Origin: Roseobacter cerasinus
Lineage (GTDB): Bacteria; Pseudomonadota; Alphaproteobacteria; Rhodobacterales; Rhodobacteraceae
Assembly (NCBI RefSeq): GCF_009811755.1
Contig: NZ_BLIV01000012.1
Location: 1-64,000 of the forward strand
Reading direction: 5' to 3'
Length of the DNA stretch: 64,000 nucleotides
Shown: piece after piece, positions 1 to 8,541 of the stretch
Numbering within the stretch: the stretch's first letter is position 1
Layout of the letters: each line of letters begins with the position of its first letter
Notes under the pieces: generated by a model
Database searches by the model: none
What the model was told of the DNA's origin: nothing
Seen by the model: the letters and a program-made list of their open reading frames with translations, nothing else
Made by a program: the position numbers and the translations under genes

Positions 1-262
1 GATCACGGCGCGTGCGTAACCCCAACAAGGCCACGGCCCGCGTGCCGATCAACAGGCCGGATACATATGAGCGACTTCCGAGAACATGCGAAGAAATCAA
101 TTGCGAACAGTAGCCGGTACATACATTGGGCCGTGTCTTGCTCAACGTGTCCCTATCCACTGGTCCTCTGCCCAGGCTTCGACAGTCCGCAGGAATTCGG
201 CGCGGATGGCGGGCTCCTGCTGGCGCTGAGTGTCATCTTCCAGCGCTGGAAGGACTGAAACC
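1..262 (+). other. Left-edge remnant, no intact gene
   Basis: An open frame enters from the left edge and stops at 111-113, giving about 36 codons of an upstream protein tail rich in Arg, Asn and Pro that I cannot assign. The remaining bases up to the next start at 263 hold only short open frames with no recognisable domain. The stretch sits directly in front of a broken coupling-protein gene, so it is probably the eroded end of another conjugation gene. This is inference from position only. Confidence 0.2.
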
Positions 263-1473
263 ATGGCGCATTCATTCGAGAACGCGGCATATCCTTTCGG
301 CTCGTCTCATCTCGCGGAGGAGGCTGAGCTGGAAGCGGCGGGCATGTTCGAGTGGACCCCCGGCTCGATCTATTGCGGTAAGGCCTATGGGCGCAGGCTC
401 TGGGTGGACTTCGCGGGGGGCTATGTGCTCACCGCGGGCGCGCGCAGCGGTAAGCTGCGGGATATCAGATGCATATCTCCGGCATCGCGGAATGCGTCAG
501 CGTCGAAGCTGAAATCCACGACGCCAAACAAGCCGACAGCCGCAGCTTCAATGACATCATTGGCGAGCTTCAGGCAGCACTTGGGGCGCTCTCAGATGAT
601 CTTTTGCGGGAATCCCTGTCGGGACCCTTCGACTTCGGGATGGAAGACCTCTGCGAGACGGATCAAGCCTACCAGCTTTACCTCATGTGCCCCGAGGCGA
701 TGGTCAAACCTTGGTCAGCTATCGTGAAAGCCATCCTTGCCAGCGCGAAGACGCTCAAAGGTCGCGCGCCTGATGCGCCACGCCAGACGTGGGTCATTGA
801 TGAGGCCGGCCGCCTGTTCGGCTATGAGCAGATCGTGCGCCTCTTCACAGACGGCGCCGGTATAGGCTGTAGGCCTCTGGTGATCTTCCAGGACTTTTTG
901 CAGGCCAACCGGCTGACACAAGATGGCGCACAACTCATCGCCTCCAGTGCGGCGGTGCAAATCTTCTTCGGCGTGCGCGACCACGTAACCGCACAGCGTG
1001 TCAGCAATCTGCTCGGGTTCGAAACATTGGAATATGACGAGCCGCTGGTGCAATCGCGGGCGCAAACGCAGCGCACCAGCCTTCTGAGTTCACTCTTCAG
1101 CGGTGGAGATCCCCTCAAGATCGCCGTCAAGCTTGCCGGGATCGCCTATGAAATGCGGCATAAGGTCAAAGTCAAACGCGCCATCCGCACGCCTGACGAA
1201 GTGCGCTACGGCCCGGAGGATGCGCTCTATCTCTTCGCAGATGGTCTCTCAGGTGGCGTGATCGGCTCGCGCATGCCCTATTGGGATGATCCGATGATGA
1301 CAGGTCGCTTCCTGCCGAACCCGTATCATCCACCATATGACAAGGTGCGTGTCACAACCCGCTGGGGCACGCGCTGGCGGCGGGTGGTCAAAGAACCCGT
1401 TCCGGAGGCGTTTGCCGATTATCCGCAGTATCGGAGCGGCAGCTGGACCTATGTGGAGGGCTGCAGCCAATGA
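263..1473 (+). pseudogene. VirD4/TraG-type coupling protein, internally deleted
   Basis: This is a broken type IV coupling ATPase, the membrane protein that links the relaxosome to a conjugation channel. The ATG at 263 is preceded by a GGAAGGA ribosome site. The first about 66 codons end at a Walker A-like GARSGK (near 436-453). The frame then shifts, and the rest (from about 454 to 1473) reads in another frame as the C-terminal half: a Walker B-like WVIDEAGRLFG, then PLVIFQDFLQ, a typical coupling-protein stretch before the sensor region. The central part of the ATPase domain is missing, so this is an internal deletion plus frameshift rather than a sequencing-style single-base error. It differs from the second coupling-protein remnant at 3863, so two lineages are represented. 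Confidence 0.65.
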
Positions 1474-1822
1474 CGGAGCACGAACCGATCTTCACGACAA
1501 TCTCCTATTCCTACCGAATGCGTGGAGAGCTGACCGCCTGACCGGCACGCACAGCGTCACCATCAAACGCAATGAACGTGAAGCACTCATCTGCCTGCAC
1601 CGCGATCAAGAACAGCGCGACCGTCTGATCCTGGCGCAAATGACAGAGCGCAAAGACCTCCAAACCCGCGCCCGCACCATTCGTGACAGGCATAAAATCG
1701 AACGCCAGCACCTCGCCAAAACCATCGCAACATACCTCAAACGACCAAAGCCCAACATCTCCGGCCCCGATCAGGCATTGAGGCGGCGCAACCGCTCACC
1801 CGGATTGAACTTTGATCGGTGA
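1470..1822 (+). pseudogene. Relic of a gene translationally coupled to the coupling protein
   Basis: An ATG at 1470 overlaps the stop of the preceding gene (ATGA). It opens a 22-codon frame (MTEHEPIFTTISYSYRMRGE...) that soon meets a stop. From about 1540, in a different frame, a basic, coiled-coil-like tail rich in Arg, Gln and Lys runs to 1822. The simplest reading is that the N-terminus and the C-terminus of one gene were joined by a deletion. A highly charged C-terminal tail next to a coupling protein would fit a relaxase or mobilisation protein, but I see no relaxase motif, so the identity is a guess. Confidence 0.35.
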
Positions 1823-1943
1823 TGGATTGCTTCGGCGTTTTTTTGCCGGAAATCCGCTTCGGTTGCGCTATCGGGCAAAACGGCTTTGATGCCGCAATCA
1901 CAACTGCATAGCGTGTGATGTACTGGTTTAGAGCGGTTAGTTC

Positions 1944-2306
1944 ATGCGATTTTCAAGATCACAATTTGAGGCAATTGAAGAGCTTGAAGCGAAGCGGGCA
2001 CTTGAAGATGGCCTGTACGCATTCGAGCGTGACCTTGTCGCTGAAGACCCTGTTTTGCATCAGCAGGTTACTGCTTACCGAATGTCTGGTGATTGGCGGA
2101 TATGGCATCGGATCGTGACGCTGACGGATAAGGGCGTGTATCAGCGTGGCCTTTTTGCGCTTTGTTTGCAAAGCGGCATCGACATCACGACGGATCAGAA
2201 CTTCGCCTATATTATGGAGAACCCTGCTTTGAGCGGTAACACCAAAGCCCGCCATGTCATATTGATGGCCATGGCCTTTCATCGGAGGTCAGAGACAACG
2301 GAATGA
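1944..2306 (+). CDS. Hypothetical protein of an effector-like cassette
   Basis: A 120-residue soluble protein with no signal peptide or membrane segment. It begins with a helical, charged stretch (residues 1-30), and the middle contains a pattern like GIDITTDQNFAYIM followed by LSGNTKARHVILMAM. I recall a similar layout in small proteins encoded beside effector genes of type VI secretion or polymorphic toxin clusters, but I cannot confirm membership. It overlaps the next gene by four bases (ATGA), so the two are probably co-translated. The cassette 1944-3767 lies between two broken conjugation genes, which suggests cargo. Confidence 0.5.
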   Translation: MRFSRSQFEAIEELEAKRALEDGLYAFERDLVAEDPVLHQQVTAYRMSGDWRIWHRIVTLTDKGVYQRGLFALCLQSGIDITTDQNFAYIMENPALSGNTKARHVILMAMAFHRRSETTE

Positions 2307-2830
2307 GCGGATATGCGATCATGGCCCCGGCGGCGGCCGGTGGCCCTCCCGGTTGGGTCGTTTGGGCGGTTGGCGGCACCATTATTACTGTTGGAACAGT
2401 GCTCTTGGGCAATGAAGTCTATCAAGCAACGCGCTCGGATGCAGAGACGGTCCCAGAAACACGGGCTGTTACGAGAACCGATACCTGCGTGTCTGGTAAT
2501 TGCCCCAGGCCATATTCTGTGCGGGTTCATGCTCAAGGTCGAGACTGTGGGGGAACGACGAGGAGTACAATCGGCGCAGCACCCCTGGTCAATAACGGAT
2601 CACCAATTGCAGTTGCTGCTGCGCTTGGTTTGTCGCAAACGACATGGGCAATGCTGAACCGTCGTCAACGTAACGTGCGCACACAAGCGAAAGCACGGCT
2701 GGAGAGCTGGATTGCAGCGCGTCCTCCGGCTGGCTATCTCGGCGAAAAGACATTTCCAGCATCTGATCCGAGTGGTGGAAAACGCTATGATGTTGACAGC
2801 TACGGCCCCTCCCCAAACTTTATCGCGTAG
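2303..2830 (+). CDS. Membrane-anchored protein with toxin-like C-terminal domain
   Basis: A 175-residue protein. Residues about 15-40 form one hydrophobic segment (GWVVWAVGGTIITVGTVLLG). A linker with two cysteines (TCVSGNC, residues about 61-67) follows, then a compact polar domain to the end with DCGGTTRSTIG and GGKRYDVDSYG. The layout of a short hydrophobic N-terminus, a Cys/Pro linker and a small C-terminal domain, followed at once by an acidic soluble protein, is typical of secreted effectors with an immunity partner. I do not recognise the catalytic fold. Its start overlaps the preceding gene; the following gene begins six bases after its stop. Confidence 0.5.
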   Translation: MSGYAIMAPAAAGGPPGWVVWAVGGTIITVGTVLLGNEVYQATRSDAETVPETRAVTRTDTCVSGNCPRPYSVRVHAQGRDCGGTTRSTIGAAPLVNNGSPIAVAAALGLSQTTWAMLNRRQRNVRTQAKARLESWIAARPPAGYLGEKTFPASDPSGGKRYDVDSYGPSPNFIA

Positions 2831-2836
2831 GTTTCG

Positions 2837-3364
2837 ATGGCACCTCCAAGTTACACGCTTGCTGATATTCGCGCGCACTCTTCTTTTCCGTTTCGAAACT
2901 GGCGGACCGAAGATTTTGAATTTCTGATGCTCGAACTCTATTGGGCTGAACGTGTCCGATCAGTACTGGGCGAGGATATGGCGGGCTTTGAACCGCTTTA
3001 CGATACAGAGCGTGACGGAAACCCAATTTTGAGTGTGACGCATGCCGGTTCTCTGCGCGGCCTTCGCGTGGTGGTGAATGAAAACGATGATGCAAAGCCG
3101 CTGTATCCTGAGGCCACCGGGCCGGATGCCTTTTATCCACTTTACGCGTTTTTGAATGACGGTCGCCTACCGGACGGCGAAACGCCCGTGAACGAGCTGG
3201 TTCTGCTGGTGTCGTTGGATGAGCGCATGTCAGAGCAGATTGATGCATTTATCCGATGGCACTGCATCGAAGAAAAATCCGTCGATGAAATGGAAGCACT
3301 TTTTCTGAGATATGAGACCGACTTTGGGCAGATCGATCCTGATACGGCGTTTCCCGACCAGTGA
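2837..3364 (+). CDS. Acidic soluble protein, candidate immunity partner
   Basis: A 175-residue acidic protein without signal peptide or membrane segment. It has many Asp and Glu residues, especially in the C-terminal half (for example CIEEKSVDEMEALFLRYETD). No known domain is recognised. Position directly after the toxin-like gene at 2303, size and acidity suggest a cognate immunity protein that stays in the cytoplasm. That is inference from context. The next gene overlaps its 3' end by about 50 bases in another frame. Confidence 0.45.
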   Translation: MAPPSYTLADIRAHSSFPFRNWRTEDFEFLMLELYWAERVRSVLGEDMAGFEPLYDTERDGNPILSVTHAGSLRGLRVVVNENDDAKPLYPEATGPDAFYPLYAFLNDGRLPDGETPVNELVLLVSLDERMSEQIDAFIRWHCIEEKSVDEMEALFLRYETDFGQIDPDTAFPDQ

Positions 3365-3767
3365 CGCGTGGAGTGCGTTCGCTGTACGCTCTGGGGTATG
3401 CTCCTCGTTTTATGTGCCACAAGGTAGTACGGTTGCCAACCAACCCGTGAAGGCTTGGCTCGACAACTGCGATGGCAATTTGCGCGCGATTGTCGTTCTA
3501 TTTGACGCCTCTCGTGAGATTGGGCTTTGGGTCGAACCGCGCGTACGGCGTCGTGGTATTGGCGGACTATTTTTTCAAAATATTGTTGCGCAGCAGAATG
3601 ATGCGCCTCTGTTTGGATTTGTCGAGGATAGCAACTCCACTGGTAAGGCGATGAGCCTTATTTTGCAGCGATCTGGCTTCTCGCAATATGTATCAGGGCG
3701 GAATCATGTCGTTTGGCGCAGCCGGTCGCAAGAAACGACCGTGAGGTTTTCACCAACCATCCCATAA
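3312..3767 (+). CDS. GNAT-family acetyltransferase-like protein
   Basis: A protein of up to 151 residues. Residues about 70-90 carry the acetyl-CoA binding pattern of GNAT proteins, a hydrophobic strand (EIGLWVEP) followed by RVRRRGIGGLFF, matching the R/Q-x-x-G-x-G/A signature. A later VEDSNSTGKAM...GF stretch fits the family's end. The ATG at 3312 makes a 50-base overlap with the previous gene and lacks a clear ribosome site; a GTG at 3414 is an alternative start. The substrate is unknown. It is the last gene of the small cassette between the two coupling-protein remnants. Confidence 0.5.
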   Translation: MRPTLGRSILIRRFPTSDAWSAFAVRSGVCSSFYVPQGSTVANQPVKAWLDNCDGNLRAIVVLFDASREIGLWVEPRVRRRGIGGLFFQNIVAQQNDAPLFGFVEDSNSTGKAMSLILQRSGFSQYVSGRNHVVWRSRSQETTVRFSPTIP

Positions 3768-3769
3768 AA

Positions 3770-3797
3770 CCACCCCCAATCACCCCCTGAACACCCG
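3770..3797. repeat. 28-bp repeat, copy 1
   Basis: This stretch matches 8332-8359 at 26 of 28 positions; both contain the core CAATCACCCCCT. It lies about 65 bases upstream of the coupling-protein gene at 3863. Immediately after it, ACACCC and GGGTGT form a short hairpin around GCGCG (about 3791-3807), which the second copy lacks. Both copies lie in front of mobile-element genes, so a shared operator or promoter element is likely. Confidence 0.6.
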
Positions 3798-3862
3798 CGC
3801 GGGGTGTGGGTGTGATGGGCGATGACACGAGCACGTTGAACTCAATCAGAGGAGATGTGTTT

Positions 3863-5017
3863 GTGAAACGTGTTTCGAAGAAGAATGGGCGGGATGGGTC
3901 CCGCTGGATTTGGGGTGCCGGGATTGGCGCGGCGACGGTGGTCGCAATGACGGCAGGCGGTGCAGCGGCGCAGGGGTTGTTCGACTTCAATCCCTATCAC
4001 TACGATTCCAACGGTCAGTATCGGGCCTGGATGACTGTTTCGCGGGTGACGCTGATGGCTGGCGCAACCGGCGTTGGCTTTGCCATAGGGTGGCTGTTCT
4101 CCCCAGCGGGGAAAGAATTGCGGGCCGTTTTGATGGCGCTGGCTTTGATCTTCGCCAGCCTGATTGCCGCGATCAATAGTGGGCCTGTCGGGTGGAGCGC
4201 AGCAGCGCTTCTGGCCGTGATCGGCTTTGCCTATGGCGTGGGCTATTACATCGGTCAGGCGTTGCGGGGTCTGGGCACAACGCCCACCACCTTTGGCTCG
4301 GCGCAATGGGCCAGCGTGCCGCATCTGGCCGAACAAAAGCTCCTGGGCCGCAATGGTATCCGGCTGGGCACCGTCTCCTATGAAGGGAACCATGTTCCGT
4401 TCTGCTATAGCGGCGACCGGCATCTTTTCACCTACGCACCCACGCGCACAGGCAAAGGGGTGTCGCATATCGTGCCGAACCTGCTCAGTCACAAAGGTTC
4501 GGTGCTGGTGATTGATGTGAAGGGCGAGAACTGCCTGATCACAGCCAAAGCCCGCCAAGACATGGGCCAGGAGGTCATGGCGATTGACCCGTGGGATATC
4601 GCCGCCACCCAGGCCGGAGTGACACCCGCGCGGTTCAACCCGCTGGATTGGGTGCATGTAAACGACCCGGATGCACCGGAGAATGCGATGCTGCTGGCCG
4701 ATGCTTTGGTGCAAAAGCACGACAAGGGAGAACCCTTCTGGCAGGAGGAGGCCAAGGCGCTGATCCAGGGCCTGATCCTGCTGGTGGCCTTTGACGCCAC
4801 CTATGAGGACAAGCGCAACCTGGGCACGGTACCCGATGCTTGGACAGCGGTTGGAACTGCCGATGCGTTTTTTGAAGATATCGACGCGCTCTTGTCCGGG
4901 ACAGCCAACCGCCCAGAAGACTTTCAAACGCAAGCTGCAAAACAGTGGGCGGCGCTCAAGGCAACCAATGACAAGATCCTCAAACGGTTGGGATGGATCG
5001 GCGACCAAAAAGAGTGA
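3863..5017 (+). pseudogene. VirD4/TraG coupling protein, C-terminally truncated
   Basis: This is the N-terminal half of a conjugative coupling protein. I chose the GTG at 3863 because AGAGGAGA (3848-3855) is well placed before it; an upstream ATG at 3806 has no such site. There are four hydrophobic segments in the first about 150 residues, then a Walker A (APTRTGKG) followed by a hydrophobic strand and VIDVKGENCLIT, as in VirD4/TraG. The reading frame ends at LGWIGDQKE, before the Walker B and C-terminal half that full proteins of 600-700 residues carry. AT-rich foreign DNA begins right after, so the gene was cut by that insertion or by a deletion. It cannot be active as a coupling protein. 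Confidence 0.75.
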
Positions 5018-5125
5018 ACCATAATCCTATACCTCACCGAAGGTCGGTGTCCGCAGAAAGCGCAGACTGCAAAGTTGATCGAATAGCTTAGCCCTGTCGT
5101 TAGACCTGTCAAAGAGCACGATTTC

Positions 5126-7207
5126 TTAGCTATCAATTACCATTTGGAGCACCGTTTTCATATTATCAGGTTTGAACTGCTCTTCGCGCATACGGCTAAC
5201 AATCAGGTTTCTCAGTGTTTCATAGCTGTAACCATACCTTCCAGCGAGACGTCTTATAATGTTTCGTCCCCGAAACTCCTTGAGCCAGCGACCATCTGCT
5301 AAGGAAGCGTTCAAGTCTCTTTGGATTCTCAGAAATTGTTCGTTAATTTTTTCCGACGTAAGCTCTTGTTCCACTGCTTCAGATATCTTTATAAATGATC
5401 TTTGGACAGCACTAGCCAAGCCGGTCGCAACTGGAATGGACGGAGAATAACCGTATGAAACGGATCCTAAAATCCGACTATTAATATAGCGCTCAAGCTT
5501 TATTCGTGCCAGCTCATCTACAGTCTCAGCCGCCGCTTCCTCCATATGTTCTTGTACTTCCGCCTCAGAAGCTATTGCTGTTCCCATCGAAAGCCCTCGG
5601 AGTGCCCCGAGAATAAATCTTGGATGCAGTAAGAAATTCTCAATGTGATATACATCCCAAGAATATCTGTTAGTCTCTGGCGCTATTTCAGCCCCATCAA
5701 AATCCCGGTCAACTATGGAGTAGAACCTTGCATCAATCCCACCACTTAAAGATGCTTGGTTCAATACTCGATGAGCGGCTTGAACGTTTGACTTACTACC
5801 ACCAGAGATAAGGTTCACTTTCTCGGCTAGCTCTGGAAAAAGCTCAGTAATTATACGGGCATCGGTATCCGAATCTTCGCCCTCCAAAAGAAGTATTTTT
5901 GAACGTGGGCTGTAGGCTGCGAGGTCGCCGACCAAACTAATAATAGCTGTTTCGACCTCAGCCGATGCATCAACCACCTCCACCTGATTTCGGGTCGAAT
6001 CCGAGCTTGTCGGAGGTTGCATGTGAAAAACATTGTATGACGGCTCCTGCACCGCTTCTCTAAGAATTGCATCCGAGTGAGTTACGAGCCATATTTGGTT
6101 ACCAAGGGCTTCTCCTAAGTGTTTTTGGTAGAAGCGAGGTAGCCCACGTGCAAGTCTTGGGTTGAGATGTAGCTCCGGCTCATCCAACAGAATGATTGAG
6201 TTTTTAGGAGCACTATTTCTGAGTCTCAAGTAGCCAAGAAGAACCTCTTTTTCCCCCGAACTTAGCTCGTTTATATCGTGTGTCTTACCATTCTCAAGCT
6301 CAACCGGAAACTCCAACCCACCTTCCGGTGTGGGCAGGACACCTAAAAATTTTTTCCCCGGGAAAAAAATTGAAAATAACTCATCCAAAGTTGCTTGAAG
6401 AGTATTTTGCTCAGAAATTGGTATACCAGCCTTCTCCGTCAAAAGCTCTTTGATATATGATTGAGCCATCTCAGTCTTAATGCCTGTATACTTGCTCTGA
6501 GTGTTATAGAGCGAACTTTGCGCCGCTCTCTTCTGTGATGATTCTCGGATTTGAAGACTCAGGTTTTGGATATTTTCGCGTCCGTAAATGCGTGAAGGTG
6601 ATTGATAATCAATAACTCCTAGCAGCCCAGGCTGGTAAAGTGAAAATACTAGTTCGAGCAATGGCTCACCCATCACTGCAGGTGTATCTCCCGGGGTCAT
6701 CGTTAGCTTGGCGAGATGGAATTCTTTGTCTAAACAATTGATCAGATTTTTCGCTAGCTCGCGCGCTTGCTCCTCGACTATTCTTGAATCCGCCTGTTTT
6801 GTCCTTGGATCACGAATATGAGTATCACCACTTCTGGATCTTCCCCTAATTAAATCTGACCACTTTAGTTTTCGAAAGATCTCGAATGCATTTTCTCTCA
6901 GGTACCTATCTTCTGCTTTGCTAATCTGGAATTCAGCTGCGACTTTTAGCGGTTTGTTTGGGTCGTTGAATATACGTATTGCATCAGATTGCAATTTGTT
7001 GGTGTCAATCTGAAATTCGTTAAACCAACTCGAAAATTCGTTGACTTCATATTGGCCATAGGCAGATTTTAGAAAGCGAATTGCATCGAAAATACTGGAC
7101 TTGCCGCAACCATTCGGGCCAGCAATGACCACTGCGTCTGATAGATCAACCAAGTGGGCGGAGTTGATTGCTCGGAAATTCTCTATTGTGATCGATCTAA
7201 TACGCAT
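5126..7207 (-). CDS. AAA ATPase fused to DUF4435/TOPRIM-like nuclease (PARIS-like defence candidate)
   Basis: A 693-residue protein. Residues 1-430 are an SMC/ABC-type ATPase of the AAA15/OLD group: Walker A GPNGCGKSS (30-38), signature SSGEKE (316-321), Walker B ILLDEPELHLNP (339-350) and a switch histidine in THSD (376-379). Residues about 435-690 look like a DUF4435/TOPRIM-type nuclease: LLLEGEDSD with Glu442, then IVDRDFDG (498-505), ENFLLHP (523-529) and WLKEFRG near the end. In the anti-phage system PARIS these two modules are AriA and AriB, and single-chain forms are known; OLD-type nucleases are the main alternative. The gene is clearly richer in A/T than its neighbours and begins about 110 bases after a truncated coupling-protein gene, so it was acquired separately. 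No partner gene is visible on its own strand. Confidence 0.7.
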   Translation of the reverse strand: MRIRSITIENFRAINSAHLVDLSDAVVIAGPNGCGKSSIFDAIRFLKSAYGQYEVNEFSSWFNEFQIDTNKLQSDAIRIFNDPNKPLKVAAEFQISKAEDRYLRENAFEIFRKLKWSDLIRGRSRSGDTHIRDPRTKQADSRIVEEQARELAKNLINCLDKEFHLAKLTMTPGDTPAVMGEPLLELVFSLYQPGLLGVIDYQSPSRIYGRENIQNLSLQIRESSQKRAAQSSLYNTQSKYTGIKTEMAQSYIKELLTEKAGIPISEQNTLQATLDELFSIFFPGKKFLGVLPTPEGGLEFPVELENGKTHDINELSSGEKEVLLGYLRLRNSAPKNSIILLDEPELHLNPRLARGLPRFYQKHLGEALGNQIWLVTHSDAILREAVQEPSYNVFHMQPPTSSDSTRNQVEVVDASAEVETAIISLVGDLAAYSPRSKILLLEGEDSDTDARIITELFPELAEKVNLISGGSKSNVQAAHRVLNQASLSGGIDARFYSIVDRDFDGAEIAPETNRYSWDVYHIENFLLHPRFILGALRGLSMGTAIASEAEVQEHMEEAAAETVDELARIKLERYINSRILGSVSYGYSPSIPVATGLASAVQRSFIKISEAVEQELTSEKINEQFLRIQRDLNASLADGRWLKEFRGRNIIRRLAGRYGYSYETLRNLIVSRMREEQFKPDNMKTVLQMVIDS

Positions 7208-7534
7208 AAAAGCAGCACCTGTTCATACTCATTTGTGGATTTTACGAGTGCACATTGTCGGAACATTTGTATAGCTTAGAAGCAGAGAAGCAAGACAAAG
7301 GCTCTCCCAATAGTATCGCAAAGGAGGCCCGAGTTCCGCTCAGCGTTGAGCTCGGTGCTATTTTAGTATCTAGACTGAGATCCTGACATCTTCTTTTCGA
7401 TAGGTTGCTAGTTGTATTGTGCAAATCTTGCGACGTTTAGGTCTCCTCCCGGACATCGGATCTGGAGGTACACTACCCATCAAAAATCGATGTCCGTTTG
7501 GGATTTTCTGCGGCTGGTGTAAGACAGTGATCGT
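7208..7534. other. AT-rich intergenic region upstream of the ATPase-nuclease
   Basis: No supported gene. The region must carry the promoter of the leftward ATPase-nuclease gene. It contains a perfect 9-bp inverted repeat, CGGACATCG at 7450-7458 and CGATGTCCG at 7488-7496, with a near copy (CGGTGTCCG) at 5045-5053 on the other side of the ATPase-nuclease gene. These may mark the ends of the AT-rich insert. Base composition changes back to G+C-rich just to the right. Confidence 0.4.
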
Positions 7535-8278
7535 CTACAGCCTCACTTGCATCGTTACTTGCATGGCCGCCACTCGGTGGTCTCTGGCGTAGAACATGAG
7601 ACCTGCTTGGTCTGGGGTTGGTTTTTGGCCGAAACACAGGACAAATGCAAAGCCATGCTGGCCCGTTTGATCGTGTTCCATGAGCGGGATAGGCGTACCA
7701 TCTTTTGCGCAAGGGAGCCTTGTCTTACCGGTGCCAACGTGCGCGACAAGTGTGGATTCGGTCTCACCGATTCCCAACGGATGCCATTTCCCCTGATATT
7801 CTTCAAAAGCCACGACATAGGCTGGCTCTGGAGTGGTGAGTTCAAAGAGGTATTCCTGGCTCAACTGGAACACAGGAATGCCATTTTGGTGGGGTTTTCG
7901 GCTGGCTAGTCCGAAGCCACCCGTGGGAACAACGGCCAGCCCGCCTTTCACGCTATGGGTTTCAAGGAATACATCCCAAGCGGATCGGCGCGGATATTTG
8001 AACAGTCTTGGGGCTTGGCTCTGGGCAAAAGCAAAGTGGTTCTGCGCCAGCCACTCATGGATATTGCGCATTTTGCGGCGGTCATAGACGCCACGCTTGA
8101 TGTTTGTGTAGGGATCAAGGCTTGGAGTCAGCGGTACGCTCTGAGCCTCTTCAAACAGATCATCGAACCGTCCGCCAAGTTGTTTGTGCAGTTTACGCAG
8201 GACTTGATAGAGCTTCCTCGTCGGTGCGTTGCGCTCCGCTGCTGATAGATTGAGCCAATCTAGTTCTGTCTTTGTCAT
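7535..8278 (-). CDS. Unknown mobile-element protein, divergent from recombinase operon
   Basis: A 247-residue soluble protein. I prefer the ATG at 8278 (MTKTELDWLNLSAAERNAPT) over the start at 8341, because the latter would extend into the 28-bp repeat. The N-terminal about 60 residues are helical and charged, with a repeated leucine pattern (RKLYQVLRKLHKQL). The C-terminal part is beta-rich with many aromatic residues and no known catalytic motif. I do not recognise the family. It is transcribed away from the recombinase operon, and the gap between them holds one copy of the 28-bp repeat. A regulator of the element is therefore possible, but I see no clear DNA-binding motif. Confidence 0.5.
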   Translation of the reverse strand: MTKTELDWLNLSAAERNAPTRKLYQVLRKLHKQLGGRFDDLFEEAQSVPLTPSLDPYTNIKRGVYDRRKMRNIHEWLAQNHFAFAQSQAPRLFKYPRRSAWDVFLETHSVKGGLAVVPTGGFGLASRKPHQNGIPVFQLSQEYLFELTTPEPAYVVAFEEYQGKWHPLGIGETESTLVAHVGTGKTRLPCAKDGTPIPLMEHDQTGQHGFAFVLCFGQKPTPDQAGLMFYARDHRVAAMQVTMQVRL

Positions 8279-8331
8279 GTTTCTGAGCGATACAAATGTA
8301 TGGCTGAAGGGCAAGGGTCTTTGGGTGATTT

Positions 8332-8359
8332 CCACCCGCAATCACCCCCTAAACACCCG
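8332..8359. repeat. 28-bp repeat, copy 2
   Basis: Matches 3770-3797 at 26 of 28 positions. It lies in the 260-base gap between the leftward unknown gene (start 8278) and the rightward small ORF and recombinase (start 8542). The first copy lies upstream of a conjugation gene. This is consistent with a shared regulatory site for transfer and recombination genes. Confidence 0.6.
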
Positions 8360-8541
8360 GCATAGCGTTGGTGTGGCATGCTACCTTTCCCGCAAGCCTA
8401 GGAAAATATTCACAAATCTTCCTTGCGCTGATGCGGAAGATGTGCGACTATGTTCTATATTTGTTCTTTTTGCGCGCCCGAATTCGGACAACGCCAATCG
8501 AACCACATTTTCCCAAAATCTATAGAAGAAAGGAGCGCCCC

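Noticed and set aside
1823-1943. Possible terminator around CTTCGGCGTTTTTTTGCCGG
   Set aside because: The T-run is in the loop between the short arms rather than after the stem, so it does not form a standard terminator.
3842-5008. Long minus-strand open frame of 388 codons
   Set aside because: It is antisense to the coupling-protein remnant, has low-complexity basic composition and no domain; a shadow of G+C-rich coding DNA.
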